Source: Protostelium mycophagum (taxonomy: Eukaryota > Evosea > Variosea > Protosteliida > Protosteliaceae). Taken from it: DNA of 34,546 nucleotides. A program made the position numbers and the translations under genes. The notes below the pieces were generated by a model, which saw only the letters and a list, made by a program, of their open reading frames with translations, ran no database searches and was not told the origin of the DNA. The stretch is from contig MZNV01002914.1 of assembly GCA_002081555.1 (NCBI GenBank), positions 1-34,546 on the forward strand. The letters are read 5' to 3'. This document shows positions 21,974 through 33,949 of the stretch, piece by piece (position 1 is the first letter of the stretch; each line of letters begins with the position of its first letter).

Positions 21974-24140
21974 ATGCCTATTGACAACACAGTTAGAGAG
22001 AGTCATCTAAGACAGAGAACAGGGTGCCAATGGCGTGATACGGAAGAATGGATTGAGGTCCGCACCGCCATCACAAATTTCATCAGCACTACAAGCTCAG
22101 ATCCAACAAAGGAAAGAAACATCAACAAGAGGGAAGAAAATCTGCAACTGATCACCGAGAAGGTTTAATGATTCATCATCACCAATCTTGGCATTTTCCT
22201 GACCAGCACACAGTTGAGTCAGTGGAGAGCAAGAGGCAAGACACCGTTGGTAATCGAGTCCACATTTGACCTGTTAGTGGCTGTACATCATAGTGTGAGT
22301 GATTCCACACTCCATCAATTCACATTGTGCAGTTGAGAAGATCAGATGGAAGTGACAATATGATTCGTGAAGAACAAGACAAATTGATGTATGCCCTCGC
22401 TCTTGTGAGATTTGTGAACAGTATCACCGATGTCAATAAGAGTGTGAAGAATCTTTCCATAGCTTCCACTGCTGCGAACATGGACCTACCCCTCTCTTTC
22501 GTGGAAATCCGTCACTCCGCCACTCACGGACATATCGCCCCAATCTCGATTCTGAAGCATCATCTGATGAAGGGGCTGTTATGGATGGATGATTACTATT
22601 GGAAAGCACAAGAGATCGTCTACAGACACGCAAAGAAGGATCTCACCGAATTGATCAGAAAATACTTTCGATACATGATCAAGATCGAGGGAACCTCCAT
22701 AAAGAGGGTGAGTACACGTGTTTGAATTTGAAGTCTTCCCGCCAGATTTTCTTTGACTTTTTTATTGTGCCATAAATAAATTCTAAAAATAAATAAAAAT
22801 TCAATTCCACAAAGAATCAAAAAAAAAAAATTAATAAAAAATGACAAAAAATAAATTTTTCAGCTGAGAGGATTTGAACGACTAGAATTATGCAAAGAAA
22901 TTATATCCTATCTACAAGCCACAGCCACAGAGGACTATTACGACATCTCATCAGATTGCATCTTGTCTGTCATATTGTCAGAGTGAGATATCTCGTCTGT
23001 TTACATCATTGTAGACGGTCGTTCTGACCCCAGGCAGGTGGGAGGGTTGTAGTCTGAAACCGTTTAAATTCGCGAGAAAATGGGACGTATTATTAACAGA
23101 ATTAATTCTATTTGCACCAGGAATGCATTACGCTTGTGTTCGGCGGTTTTTACAATATTTATACGGTACAATCTCTATTCTTATCAGTTGTAGATTGACG
23201 TTTCCATTTTTATTTTATATTTTAAAGGCTGATTGTAGATCAGCATTAGAAATGAAAAAAGAAATGTACCCGGGAAATATCGGTAGATTCAGCGAGTGAG
23301 TCTTTGTCTATTTTTAGATCATTCCTGAGCGTTGTAGATTCAAAGAAATGATGGGGGAGTGTTGCATGAGGGTCATCACATTGAATTCAGACCGAGAGAA
23401 GGGATCTACCAGAGGCATAAACGACAGAATGGTGAGACATCTCAATTGCACACTGTGATATCATGTATGACATCATGATTTGGATTTGTCTGTACCTGAA
23501 GTCGATGTTGTTCTACTAGTCTGGCGTTGCCGAAGCTGCAGGCATTTTATTTTTGGATCGAGGTTTTATGATGATCATGCTGACATTGTGAAGATATCAG
23601 AGATAAAGAGTGTGGCCATCTTGTGCACTAGACTGGCTCATTACGAATGGTACAGCAGAATCCAAAAGCTAATCATTGCATGATCTGATGTGTCGCAGGG
23701 CTAAAACAATACTAGATTCGCTAGAGACATTTATACTTGAGTACCACCCTTCTCTCATGACCAATGTAGAGTTTGTCTGCACACCGTTGTCATTAGATCA
23801 CATATCAGACACGACACAGACTTTCCGAGAGAAAGACGAAGCGGACACACTACCGGAAGGAAAATGGAAGAGAGATCGGGATGAATCATGGATCATGTGC
23901 TCTGTCGGCGCCTCTAAAGGTGGAACAGTGGTGGAATACCAACATTTGTCGTTGATGGAAGAGATGGATCGATATGAAGGGCCCGTGATCCCAGAAAGTG
24001 ATGAAAACACCAACACAAGTGAAGACGAAATCAAAACTCCTACAGCACACAAGACAGAGAAGACAAAGACCAAGATCGCACAAAAGACACAACCGACACA
24101 AACTGTGCAGCCAAAAAAGAAGATAAAGTTGATGATGTGA
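21974..24140 (+). CDS. LAS1: LAS1-like pre-rRNA ITS2 endoribonuclease
   Basis: Las1 is the HEPN nuclease that, with the Grc3 kinase, cuts ITS2 of pre-rRNA in the nucleolus. The N-terminal signature is QWRDTEEWIEVRTAI (exon 21974-22162). Then come LSQWRARGKTPLVIESTFDL (22214-22294) and exon 22333-22707 with LMYALALVRFVNSITD and LPLSFVEIRHSATHG. The last contains the catalytic RxxxxH motif (RHSATH, about 22509-22526). Later exons are 22864-22982, 23038-23165, 23244-23295 and 23338-23431, followed by further exons with KSVAILCTRLAHYEW and a C-terminal block ESWIMCSVGASKGG. The end is Lys/Thr-rich (KTKTKIAQKTQ, then PKKKIKLMM), consistent with nuclear localisation. Intron 23296-23337 carries both CTATTTTTAG and a CGTTGTAG|A acceptor. 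Exon borders at 23432-23700 are less sure. Its stop is 16 bp from that of the next gene. Confidence 0.87.
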
Positions 24141-24156
24141 CACGTATGATGTTCCT

Positions 24157-25830
24157 CTATATTCTTCTCCTTGGATTTTTTGGTGTTATCTTCTTCAGCG
24201 GGGCGACTTGCCTCGTGACCACCTGAAAAAATGAATAAAAAATGACTTGTGTGTTTCTACAGCGTTGTAGATGGATTTCTGGCAATTAAAATATATTTCT
24301 GATTTCTCACCTCTGGCTCCTTATTTTTCTTTACAATGTGGTCTACAACTTGTTGGTTTGTGATGTTTGAAAAAATCTGTTGTAGTTGGTTTCTTGAAGC
24401 AGGCGCCCTGAATTTCTCAGCTTGAGAATTTTCCACGAAATTTCCACGGAATCTCACCTGGGGGCTGGTGTGGGGGTGACCAACACGTCGATTTTAGACG
24501 CGGGGTTGTTTACGAGGTTGGAGGCCTTTAAAGAAGGGGCTGAAGGCTTCGCATTCAAATGTAGAGCGCTAAAAAAGTTAAGAACGTGGTGTTGTTATAA
24601 AGAACTTCTATGAGGAGAACAGAAACAATAAAGAGGATCATCATGATCACCTGATCTGGTAATCAGAGTCGGTGTCGCTGATCTCGCTCTCGCTGTATGT
24701 CAAGCTGGTCTCTGACAGCCTCCTGTCATCCTTTCTGTGATACGTCAATTTCAACTTGAATCTGATTGTAGATGGGTCACCTCTCGAGGTCCTTCAGCTT
24801 CTTCTCCAGATCTCGTTGTTTTCTCTCGAGCCTCTTCTGTTCTAGTCTGTTTTCGATGGAGAGCAGCAAATTGGCCACCTGCAGGCGTCATCACTTTTTG
24901 CATTATCTGCGTACTGTGCGAAAATAGATAGTCTTGGTGTTTCGAGGTTGTTTTGTGGCAGTTTGATCAATGTGCAGAACGATCGTCATTGTGATGATAA
25001 AAGATGGCGTGAATATCTAAAGAGACATGTACAACAGAATGTTACCTCATTAGTGAGTTCAGTCTTCTCGATCTTGCTGAAGATCTCGAACGCCTTCCTG
25101 AAATATTGTTGGGCGATTTGAAAATCATCCTGGACCATATATATATGTCCCATGGCTTTAAACATGTCTCCTAAACCCTCCTCTCGACTGAACTTCTCGT
25201 AGATCGGTTGAGCTACTTCGTTTTAGAGGATGATGAAAATTATATTTCACCTGTGAGGAAGTGCTTCTCTGCTTGTGGAAATCTCTCTTGATTAAAGCAT
25301 ACATTTCCAAGTTTGTGGTTGACGATACCCATGTTGAGATCATTTTCGAGGGGTTCTTCTTGAAATAGAGAGTAGGCTCTTGAGTAATATTGTCCTGCGC
25401 CATACATGTTCTATAATTGTCAATGATGATGAGAGGAAGAGTGATGAATCTCACCTTCATCTCATAATGAAGATCTCCAATATCTAAGCATAACTCTCCA
25501 GCATCAGTCTTATTCCTGAGACGATTCTCATAGATATCGAGAGCGCATAGCCAGTGCTTGAGTGTCTCTGCCAGATTTCCTTTGTTAAAGCAAACATTTC
25601 CAAGAGAGCAGTGGCAGCACACTACCTATGTTTCGTTACTTCTCACATCTCTCAAAATCATCGCTTGAAACATCAGTATTCACCTTCTCATAGCAGCTGA
25701 TCTTTTGGAATAACACAAGAGCTCTCAAGAACTCTTCCTCTGCAGTTCCCCAATTTCCTTGATCATTATTGGACAACCCTTTATAATAGTGTGCCTCAGC
25801 CTTCTTGTAATCCTTCTTGCTGGAGTTCAT
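24157..25830 (-). CDS. Tetratricopeptide-repeat protein with coiled coil and disordered tail
   Basis: The start at 25830 (MNSSKKDYKKAEAHYYKGLS) opens a run of TPR-like helical hairpins: GNWGTAEEEFLRALVLFQKI, LGNVCFNKGNLAETLKHWLC, LCLDIGDLHYEMK, GAGQYYSRAYSLFQEEP, LGNVCFNQERFPQAEKHFLT and MGHIYMVQDDFQIAQQYFRK. They end at about 25045. A charged coiled coil follows (ENRLEQKRLERKQRDLEKKL, about 24860-24785). Then come an acidic Ser/Thr stretch (SESEISDTDSD) and a basic, proline-containing tail ending TPKNPRRRI. The LGNVCFN-type repeats resemble the TPRs of GPSM/rapsyn-like scaffolds, but no GoLoco or RING is present. It is probably a protein-binding scaffold; partner unknown. The 3' end converges on LAS1 with 16 bp between stop codons. 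Confidence 0.8.
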
Positions 25831-26240
25831 GTGCTCCTGTTGTGGGCGCCAGATGTTTGGTTTGAATTTTGCACCGTTAGTTTCGCGCCAAAATATCTGT
25901 TCCGAAAGTGCGAATCTCAAAGCCTATAAACAGCTGCAGTTATACAACTCAACCTCCAAGAGTCATTGGAATCTAATACACAACTGGAATCCGATTACAA
26001 AAAAGCATAAGTATATCTCTCCAACACCTTCAGGAGGGCAGTGATGCCAAACTAGAGCGTTTTTGTTGACGGGAAGATTATTCGTACAGCGCAAAATGGA
26101 AGATGGGACCAACTGTTATAAATTAAAGACAGTGTGCTGCACAAAAAAGACAGGGTTTTCGATGATCAATGGCGAATGGCAGAATGGCAGCAATAGATTC
26201 GATGTTGGTTCTTTCATTGATCTCTTCTGTCAAGAATTGT
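25831..26240. other. Intergenic region upstream of TPR gene
   Basis: About 410 bases between the TPR start and the stop of the small DUF1748-like gene, both on the minus strand. It should hold the TPR promoter and the small gene's 3' UTR. No other coding segment was recognised. Confidence 0.45.
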
Positions 26241-26536
26241 TTATTGCTTTTTGGAAGCTGTGGATTGGATCATTTTGGCACCACGATCGACTATATATTC
26301 TCCAACGTTGAAAAATGCGCTGACTGTTCCTTTTGCGGTGGTATTATTGATACGTGGCACGACCATTTCTTTGATGCTTTGACGAGTCAACAAAGAACAG
26401 AGCATAGATAATTACTTGACGCCTGCTACTCTCCGCAAACCAGCACATGCGGTCGATACGAAGATGGTATCCAAGATGAATCCAGTTAAGCTAAAACAAT
26501 CAGAACCAATAAACAAATCAAAGAGTTGTACCCCAT
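26241..26536 (-). CDS. Small 71-residue protein resembling the DUF1748 family (three exons)
   Basis: Exons are 26532-26536 (only ATG GG), 26416-26490 and 26241-26376, with GT-AG introns of 41 and 39 nt. The total is 216 nt with one stop at the end. The product starts MGLTGFILDTIFVSTACAGL and continues RRVAGVNIKEMV, KGTVSAFFNVGEYIVDRG and a lysine-rich tail SKKQ. The pattern M-G-L...(F)D...(V)ST..AG.RR..G...GE...D is what I recall of DUF1748 proteins such as yeast Mco6, small mitochondrial proteins of unknown role known mainly from fungi. The family match is from memory of the pattern and needs a profile search. The coding case rests on the coherent splicing and composition. The gene is divergent from the HAD gene with 142 bp between starts. 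Confidence 0.7.
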
Positions 26537-26678
26537 TTTTTTAAGAATGTTCGTGATAATGTGATGTGGTTGTGGTGGTTGTTGGCGATTGTTTTTGTGA
26601 AAGAAATCTCAACTAAAATTACGTAATTTTACACCTTCCCATTATTTCCTTGCCCATAGAAATCAACACCGAAAGAGG
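26537..26678. promoter_or_regulatory. Divergent promoter region, DUF1748-like / HAD hydrolase
   Basis: 142 bases separate the two start codons. An A/T-rich block with TTACGTAATTTT (about 26619-26630) contains the palindrome TTACGTAA, a bZIP-type site in other eukaryotes. A role here is inference only. Confidence 0.4.
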
Positions 26679-27721
26679 ATGGCAGTGAAGGGAGTTATTT
26701 TTGACCTTGGAGGTGTCGTTTTGGGATCTCCATTCCCAGCCATCAGAAGATTTGAAGCGAATAATGGACTCCCTCCTGGCTTCATGTCTTCTGTGATCAA
26801 ACAAGGTGGCCCATCAGGTGCTTTCTCCAAATTCGAGCGGAGTGAAATCGACTTCGATGAGTTCGATCGTCTTTTTACAGAAGAATGTAGAGCTCATCTC
26901 AAACATGGAGGATTGAAGGAGTTGCCTTCAGGTACGATTATGACATCCATCTTAATCATCTCTGAAAATCAAAGGAGTAACAGGCCACGCTTTTATCACT
27001 GAGATAGACAAGATGTTTGTGCAAGTGAGGATTGAAATGGTACAAGCTATCTTAACATTGAGATTAAACGACATCAAAACCTGCACCATCACGAATAATT
27101 GGTATTCAAATGAGACCTCCACAGTTTTTCCGCCAGAATTTCTGGAAAATGCAAGAGCTGTCGATGTTTCTGAATCCCTCACGGGCCCCTCTCCACGCGC
27201 TTGGGAGTTTTCAAAGGCAAGTAGACTTGAGATGTTCTCCAGTGTGTCATCTGACATGGTCTGATGATGTACAGGGAGAATTAATGATGTCTTACCTTTT
27301 TGATCATGTGATACAATCAAGAGATGTGAAGTTGAACAAACCAGACCCAAAGATATATCAAATGGCAATAGAGGAGATGCAGCTACCACCAGAATCCATC
27401 GTCTTCTTAGATGACATTGGTGAGCCCAAATCAACCTTTTAGTCGTGTCTGTCTCAATCTTTTTGAAAAGAAACACGATAGTTACCGGAAAAAACTACGG
27501 TATGGAACCGTGATTTTGAAGGTCTATCCATGCCCAAAATGGCAAATAAAATAAAATAAATCTATTGGATAAAAGAATAAAAACTGACAGGAACCAATGT
27601 CAAGTCCGCAGCTGCACTTGGCATCCAAACAATCAAAGTGGGAGATCACATCTCTGCCCTCCATCAACTAGAACAACTCGTCGGCTTGAAACTCTACAAA
27701 CGTCCACCATCGAAATTGTAG
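26679..27721 (+). CDS. HAD-superfamily hydrolase (ACAD10 / epoxide-hydrolase N-domain type)
   Basis: Exons are 26679-26931, 26984-27216, 27275-27419 and 27591-27721 (762 nt, 253 residues). HAD motif I is GVIFDLGGVV, with the DxGG form seen in ACAD10/11-type HAD domains and the soluble epoxide hydrolase phosphatase domain. There the second Asp of the usual DxD is replaced, which often weakens or removes phosphatase activity. Motif II is CTITNNW, motif III the lysine of LNKPDPKIYQ, and motif IV IVFLDDIGTN. The C-terminus is KVGDHISALHQLEQLVGLKL. The third intron (27217-27274) has a GC donor in strong context (AAG|GCAAGT). The protein stands alone here, with no acyl-CoA dehydrogenase or epoxide hydrolase domain attached. 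Substrate unknown. Confidence 0.9.
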
Positions 27722-27786
27722 ACAGACTAACGCATTGTAAAAACAGTTGTAGATGGACGTAAATAAATCCGGTATTACACAATCTT

Positions 27787-30700
27787 TTAGTCGTTATTGA
27801 AAATCTTGTCAAACAAAGAGATGACCTTCTTCCCTCCTGTCAGTTTTGGCTGTGGCATGTCTATGCTGGCAGTTGCGGCAAGCATGCCCGTCCTGGGCGA
27901 CTTGTTCAGTGCTATATTTGGAGCAGAGTGTGTCGCCCTCAGAGTCCTCTCTCCCACGTCATTCTGACATATGTCAGAAAATGGACTCGAACTTTCGGAT
28001 TCTTCGGTGAAAGATCTGTGTTGTAGATGGAACAACGGAAAAACGGAATAAATCTCACATCGTCACCCAACCTGGAGACGTCCCAGACTCTTATTGTAGA
28101 GTCCCAGGAGCCACTGACAATCCTGTCCCCGTCATATTGTAGAGTATATACCCAGTCGGTGTGTCCTGATAATGTGTCTAAGCAGGTCCCGTCTGTGGCA
28201 TCCCACATCTTTACGGTTTGGTCATTAGAACCGGATACGATGATGTCATCTCTCATTTGGACGCACATGACCTGTAGGAATTCAAAAGGTGGAGATGTAT
28301 TAATGATTTCATTATTCGCGTAAATCCAGATAATCATTTGAAAATCTATGTTTGAATAAATTAATAGTTGTTGTGGCAGGCTCCAAATGATGCCTTACCT
28401 CGTCTTTGTGACCTTTGAAAGTGTATAAACACTCTCCGTTGTTCATGTCCCACAACTTGATCTCGTGATCACCACTTCCACTGACCAACTACAACGCGTC
28501 ACGACCTGAAATTTCGATGAAATCTCGCAACTCACCCGCTTCTCATCGTATTGAAAGGCGTTGATGCACCCCTTGTGGCCGGCGAATGTCCGTCTACAAC
28601 CGTGGGTCTTCAGGTCCCATTGTTTTAGTGTACAGTCATAACTTGCGGAAACGATGTTTTTCCCGTCAAATTTGATCATTTTGATCCAGTCGCCGTGCTC
28701 TGTCAGCTCGTCTACAACGCGGAGTGTACGTAAGTCCCAGATTTTAATGGTGGTGTCACGTGACCCGCTGATGAGTGTGTGTATGGATTCTTCGAATTGT
28801 AGACAAGTCACTGGGGCGGTGTGCCCCTCTAAAGTCCCGCTGTATTGTCCCATTCTTGTATCAAAGACTGTTTTTTCATCATTTTTGTCACTTTTTTTTC
28901 ATTTTTATTACTTTTTTTGATTTTTGTCACTTTTTTTTGCATTTTTATTACTTTTTTTCATTTTTATCATTTTTCGTTTTTGTTGATTTTTTGTTGATTT
29001 TTGCAATAAAGATGACAAAAGATACATAATAGTGATGACTCATCACTCACTTTTGAGGGTGTTGTCATGAGAACCAGACAACACATTTGTCCCTTTGAGT
29101 TGTAGACAGGTCACAGCATCGGTGTGCCCCGTCATTTTGTGGAGACAATTTCCCTCGCTGACGTCCCACACTCTGACATGCTTGTCATATGACCCACTAC
29201 AACAAGTCAATTTTTTATTTTTTATCATGATGAACATTTTTTGGAATTTAATTTTTTTAAAAAAATATTCGAATTTCATCTTTTTTTTTCATTTTCAAGT
29301 AGTTGAATTATTTTCGAATGTAGAATTGTAGATGACCTGATGACGTGTGTTTCGTCGAAATCTAAGCACGATATTCTATCTGTATGTCCAACCAATGACT
29401 TGACCAATTTACCACTTCTCACATCCCACAGATTCAACCCTTCCAGTTTTAATTTACGAAATAAAAATATTCCAAAATAAATAAATTCTTAGCCAACCAA
29501 AAATAAATAGCCAAAAAATAAATAAATTCTTAGCCAATGAAAAATACTCAAAAATAAAATAAATCCGAAACAAAAATAATAAATCAGTCCGAGGAAAATA
29601 AAACGATATAAAGATAGTAACAGATACCTCCATCACTTGAACCACTGATAACCGTGTTTTTGTTCATTTCTGTGCACTCGATTCCTCCCTTATGACCGCC
29701 TAGTGTCTTCACTGGCACCTACCCATAATTAAATTTATATTGTAAATACATTTTTATCAATTTTCCATCATCCAACAAAAATGAAGATTATTTTTGCCCG
29801 AGCGACACGTTTTAAAAATGTTTTTTAAATGCAGAAGATTTTTTGTTTTTTAAATAAATAAAATACCTTATTCCCTTTTTCTGTAGAGACCACCGTCTCA
29901 CTCGCCGACCCGCCCCCTCCCACCGTTCCGGGAACATAATCGTCTTGCGTTGTAGATGAGCTCGATTGTGTGGCTTCTACTAGTCGGGAATACAGCTCTT
30001 TCGACTCGCATTTTTCGGCCTCAGTCGCATTATTCAGTGATGTCGCGAAATAATCCGATGAGAAGAAATTACGCCGGGCGGGATTTTTTGTGTCTGGAGA
30101 CTGTCAATCTACAACGGTATTTTTCAATGTTTTGATTATTTTATGAAATATAGGTTCATCTACAACGATGTAAAATACTCACTCCTTCCTTGGCTCTCGG
30201 GCTTGTCGCCGTTACTAGCCTTTTCCATATTCTTCAATAATGCCAAAAGCGTTGTAGAATGATCCTCAGACAATAGTGTCAGGGATGACATCCTAGCAAT
30301 GAAATGTCGTATCTCGTTACTCCCCACCCCTGTACATATCAATCTACAATTCTGTACATCTTGTCGACAACCACGCCTTAAAATAAATCATAAATATTAA
30401 AAATAAAATTGAAATAAAAATAAATTTCACGTGAATATAATAATGAATAACCTAAGGTGAGCATATTGTTACTGATGGATGATAGTACGGAAAACATGAT
30501 CATGGATTCCATCTGCTCCTCCACTTGCTCGTCCTGGGACACTCCCTCGTTCTACAACGCGTTAATATGACACTCATTACGTCATGATGTCACCTTTCTG
30601 TTGTTTTTCTGTTCGATGATGGAATCTACAATAATGTGAATAATAAAATATTTAATTAGTTTATCAAGATGACCATCTACAACGGGACAGAAAAGTTACC

Positions 30701-33700
30701 GTAGAATGCGGCCTCCCAGAAATGATTGTTCTTCCATATGTCGAGGTGCTGTACTTTATGCTGATGACGTCATCACACGTCATAGTGATGCATGACTTAC
30801 GTGCACCCACTCCGGAAGTCCGTTTTCAATGTGGTAAAATGAAGAGCACAAATTCATCAAGATGCGGGGTGCCACAAAATCCACCTGATGAACGTTATTT
30901 TTGGCGGGAAATTCGAAATTTGAAATACAAACAAACCTTGCTCTGTGCCTCCTCGAGAACTCTTGTTATGACCGGCACGATCATTCTGAAAACCGAGCTG
31001 CTCACGCAAGGTTTGGCCGTCTACAACGTTCAGAATGAATCAAAAATTTTCGTGAAAATTCATCGAAATATATTGAAAATTTCCGGGAAAATTACGCACT
31101 TTTTCTTTGACTTCCTGAAGTGTTCTCGCAAAAATGAGGCGCCCGGAGTCTAATTTAAATAATTCATTCAATAAATTTGTTTCGTCCTCCTCCAACGAAA
31201 TTTCGCTGAAAACCTGAAAGTTTTAGATCTTCTCAGAAATTTCTGGGAAATTTCTGACCTTGGAGAGGCACTGACGGATAAAATCTTGTGCGACAGAGTC
31301 TTTTTGGGCTGTTGCGACTTCGGAATTTCTTGGTGTCATCGGTAGCTATAAATCATCACGAAATGATCACTATAGATCTATTTTTAGACTCATGTCACGT
31401 GATATGTTTCATTCGATGCGAATCTTTCTCTCGATCTTGGATATGTGGATGAGATTTCGAGGAAAACTCACCGGGTGTGATGATTCCACAACGACGGGGA
31501 CAGGGGACTCCAGGGGTGGAGCACCACCCTTCTTGACCTCTGCATCTACATCTCGCCCAAATAAATTCGGATTCAATTGTGGATATCTATACGATGAATA
31601 TTCGAAAACTGCAACTGTCAGAAGGACACGGGTTCGATCCTAATCTGTAGTCGATTTTTTCGAATATCGGGTCTATTTTTAGGAGTCTCTGGTTTGACAT
31701 CACTTTGAGCTCAGCTCAAAATGATGAAATAACACGTGTTGAAATTTCGTCGAAATCTCCACCTCTTCCTTCCAACCCTGCATCACTGGGTGGGGGGACT
31801 TCGACCATCTGTGTTACGGTGGTTTTGTGATTCGCCAAATAATATAAATCTCTCTCCTCATTGTGTGCTAAAATTTGAATTATTATAAATAAATAATTAA
31901 AATTTTTCTTATTATACGATACTAAAATTGGAAAAAGTAGAAGGATAAAAATTTAATTTTTATATTTGAAAAATTGATGATAGAATAAATATAATTTCGA
32001 ATAAATATAATTTCCAATCAATATAATTTCGAATAATAATTTTGAATCAAAATAATCACCTTGAATTGCGTCGTCAAATAAAATATGTTCTGTATTCCTC
32101 TCCAAAAAAACGGCAAACGCTTGTGTCTCCAAAAATCTCGAATAGAAAGGCTATACCCGTCACCGAAATTTCACCCGATTTTCACCCCATTTCATAGAAA
32201 TAAAACTCACCACCGCGTGGGGGTTGTCCTTCATGAAAGATTCTCGCTTGAAGATCGCGATCCTCCTTGGCTTTTCCCTTAAGAAGGTGACGAATCTCTT
32301 GTAGTTTCCGAAGAGGTTCACAAAGAATTGTAGAAAGCAGAGGCGGATGCTGAGGTCTATATTTCTAGTGGATTCGCTCTTGTCCGCCAACGGAAAAGCC
32401 AAGTCTAGTTGTGACATCTGGTTGTGCAGGAGCCTCTTGAGGGAATCGATGAGGACGTTCTGCTCGAGCGGGGGGAGGACGGGGTGGTCGCGTTGTAGAC
32501 GGAGGGAGCCGTTGTCTAGATCTACAACGACGATCTGACGTGTCATCAGGACGTGTTGATTTGTTTCTCTGAAAAAGAAAAATATTTTAGTCATAAATCC
32601 GTATCGTGTGATCCCGCCAAAAAACCTCATCTACAACGATATAACCCCACCTCCTCTAACTCCGGCCTCTCGACAAAATACGACCTGTGACATCCCATAA
32701 TAAAAGGTGTGGGTGCCTGAAGAAAGTCTCCAAGTGTAGATCCCAGTATGGGGACATATATGTGATGCCATTCGAAGGGATGCATCAGGTGGCATAGAGT
32801 CTCACACACGATGGTGAGTAATGTGTATTGTGATGATACGATCAGCACCTGATCACTCGGTCATCTTGTGAGAGTCTCAAAGTCATCATGTCTCGAAGAG
32901 TTTTCACGGAAATTTCGGTGAATTCAGGTGTTATCATAATCCAAGTGAAATTTAAATATAAAAAAATACAAACTCACTTTGCTTTCCAAGAGTATACATC
33001 CGAATAACTTCACAACATTCGTCACTCCTAACGCCTCAAATAAATATTTGAAGGAAAACTAACAATAAATCAGATAAATTCGAGATAAAAAATGCAATTT
33101 AAATAAATTAAAAAAATAAATCACATCTGCCATGTTGAATTGGTGAGGTGCTGGCCTGGAGCAAAATTGTGTCTGTGAACCAACAGAGAGTTTCAATTTG
33201 ATATAACCTGCGTTGTAGATCAACTTTTGAAATTCTTTCAACTCAATCACGAGAAATAAATGAGTCGTTGTAAAGACAGTTGTAGATGAGATCTCACCTA
33301 GTGGGGGCAGCGGTATGTCCAATAATAAATTGGCGATGATTCTTTCAAGAGGAACACGCTGGGGTTCGCTGCTTCTGAACGTTCTATAGATCTCTCGCAG
33401 GTGGTCTCTATACAACGAGAAGAAGGGATAGTGACTTAGAAGGCACATGGAAGTCGGTGCCTGATGACGTCATGATTAATGATGAAAAATGATCACGAGA
33501 AACATAGAAGGCTGTACGCACGTATACAAGTGATTTCTTGAGTTGTCCAGCCAAGTGTGGTTGATCAGTTGCATAATTGGCAATCACTTCGCTCGGTAGT
33601 GGTTCGTGATATGTGAGACAAGCCCCATAATGTCTCGTGCCATCCACCTCTGTGAGGGTGAAGATGAAAAAGGAAGGCAGCACTGCTTCACTCTTCAGCT

Positions 33701-33949
33701 GAAGACCAGCAGGAAAACAAAACTTTTAATCGTCAGGACAAGTCACTGTCGTCAAAAATAAAGAATCACCGTCCATATTCTCGGTGGAAGAGGTGAATCA
33801 GGCCAATCAGTGGATGGAAATCTCTCTAAGATCTCGCTCTGATATGGTGTTGTGAATGGATTTTCTGTCTCACCAGACTTCTTCTTCGTGAGTGGACGAA
33901 GAAATTTGCCCACACCACAGACACCAAAATAGTCCACAAAACGGGACAT
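27787..33949 (-). CDS. DENN domain + eight WD40 repeats, plant SCD1-like
   Basis: DENN proteins act as Rab exchange factors; SCD1 and DENND3 combine DENN with C-terminal WD40. The start at 33949 gives [20 protein letters not shown], very like the opening of plant SCD1. The uDENN exon has [20 protein letters not shown], followed by [12 protein letters not shown]. The core has [35 protein letters not shown] and [11 protein letters not shown], then [11 protein letters not shown]. The dDENN part has [18 protein letters not shown] and [13 protein letters not shown] helical middle region (32000-29900) is poorly resolved in exon structure. Eight WD40 repeats lie at about 29715-28070, for example [19 protein letters not shown] and [19 protein letters not shown]. 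The tail is Ser-rich ([13 protein letters not shown]), ending [17 protein letters not shown]1 acts in endocytic and exocytic trafficking in plants; a similar Rab-linked role here is inference. About half of the GTTGTAGA octamers lie in or beside this gene. Confidence 0.9.

Noticed and set aside
31629-31640. tRNA-like T-loop GGTTCGATCC
   Set aside because: The flanks do not pair as a T stem and no D or anticodon arm is found. The minus strand here is coding sequence of the DENN-WD40 gene.
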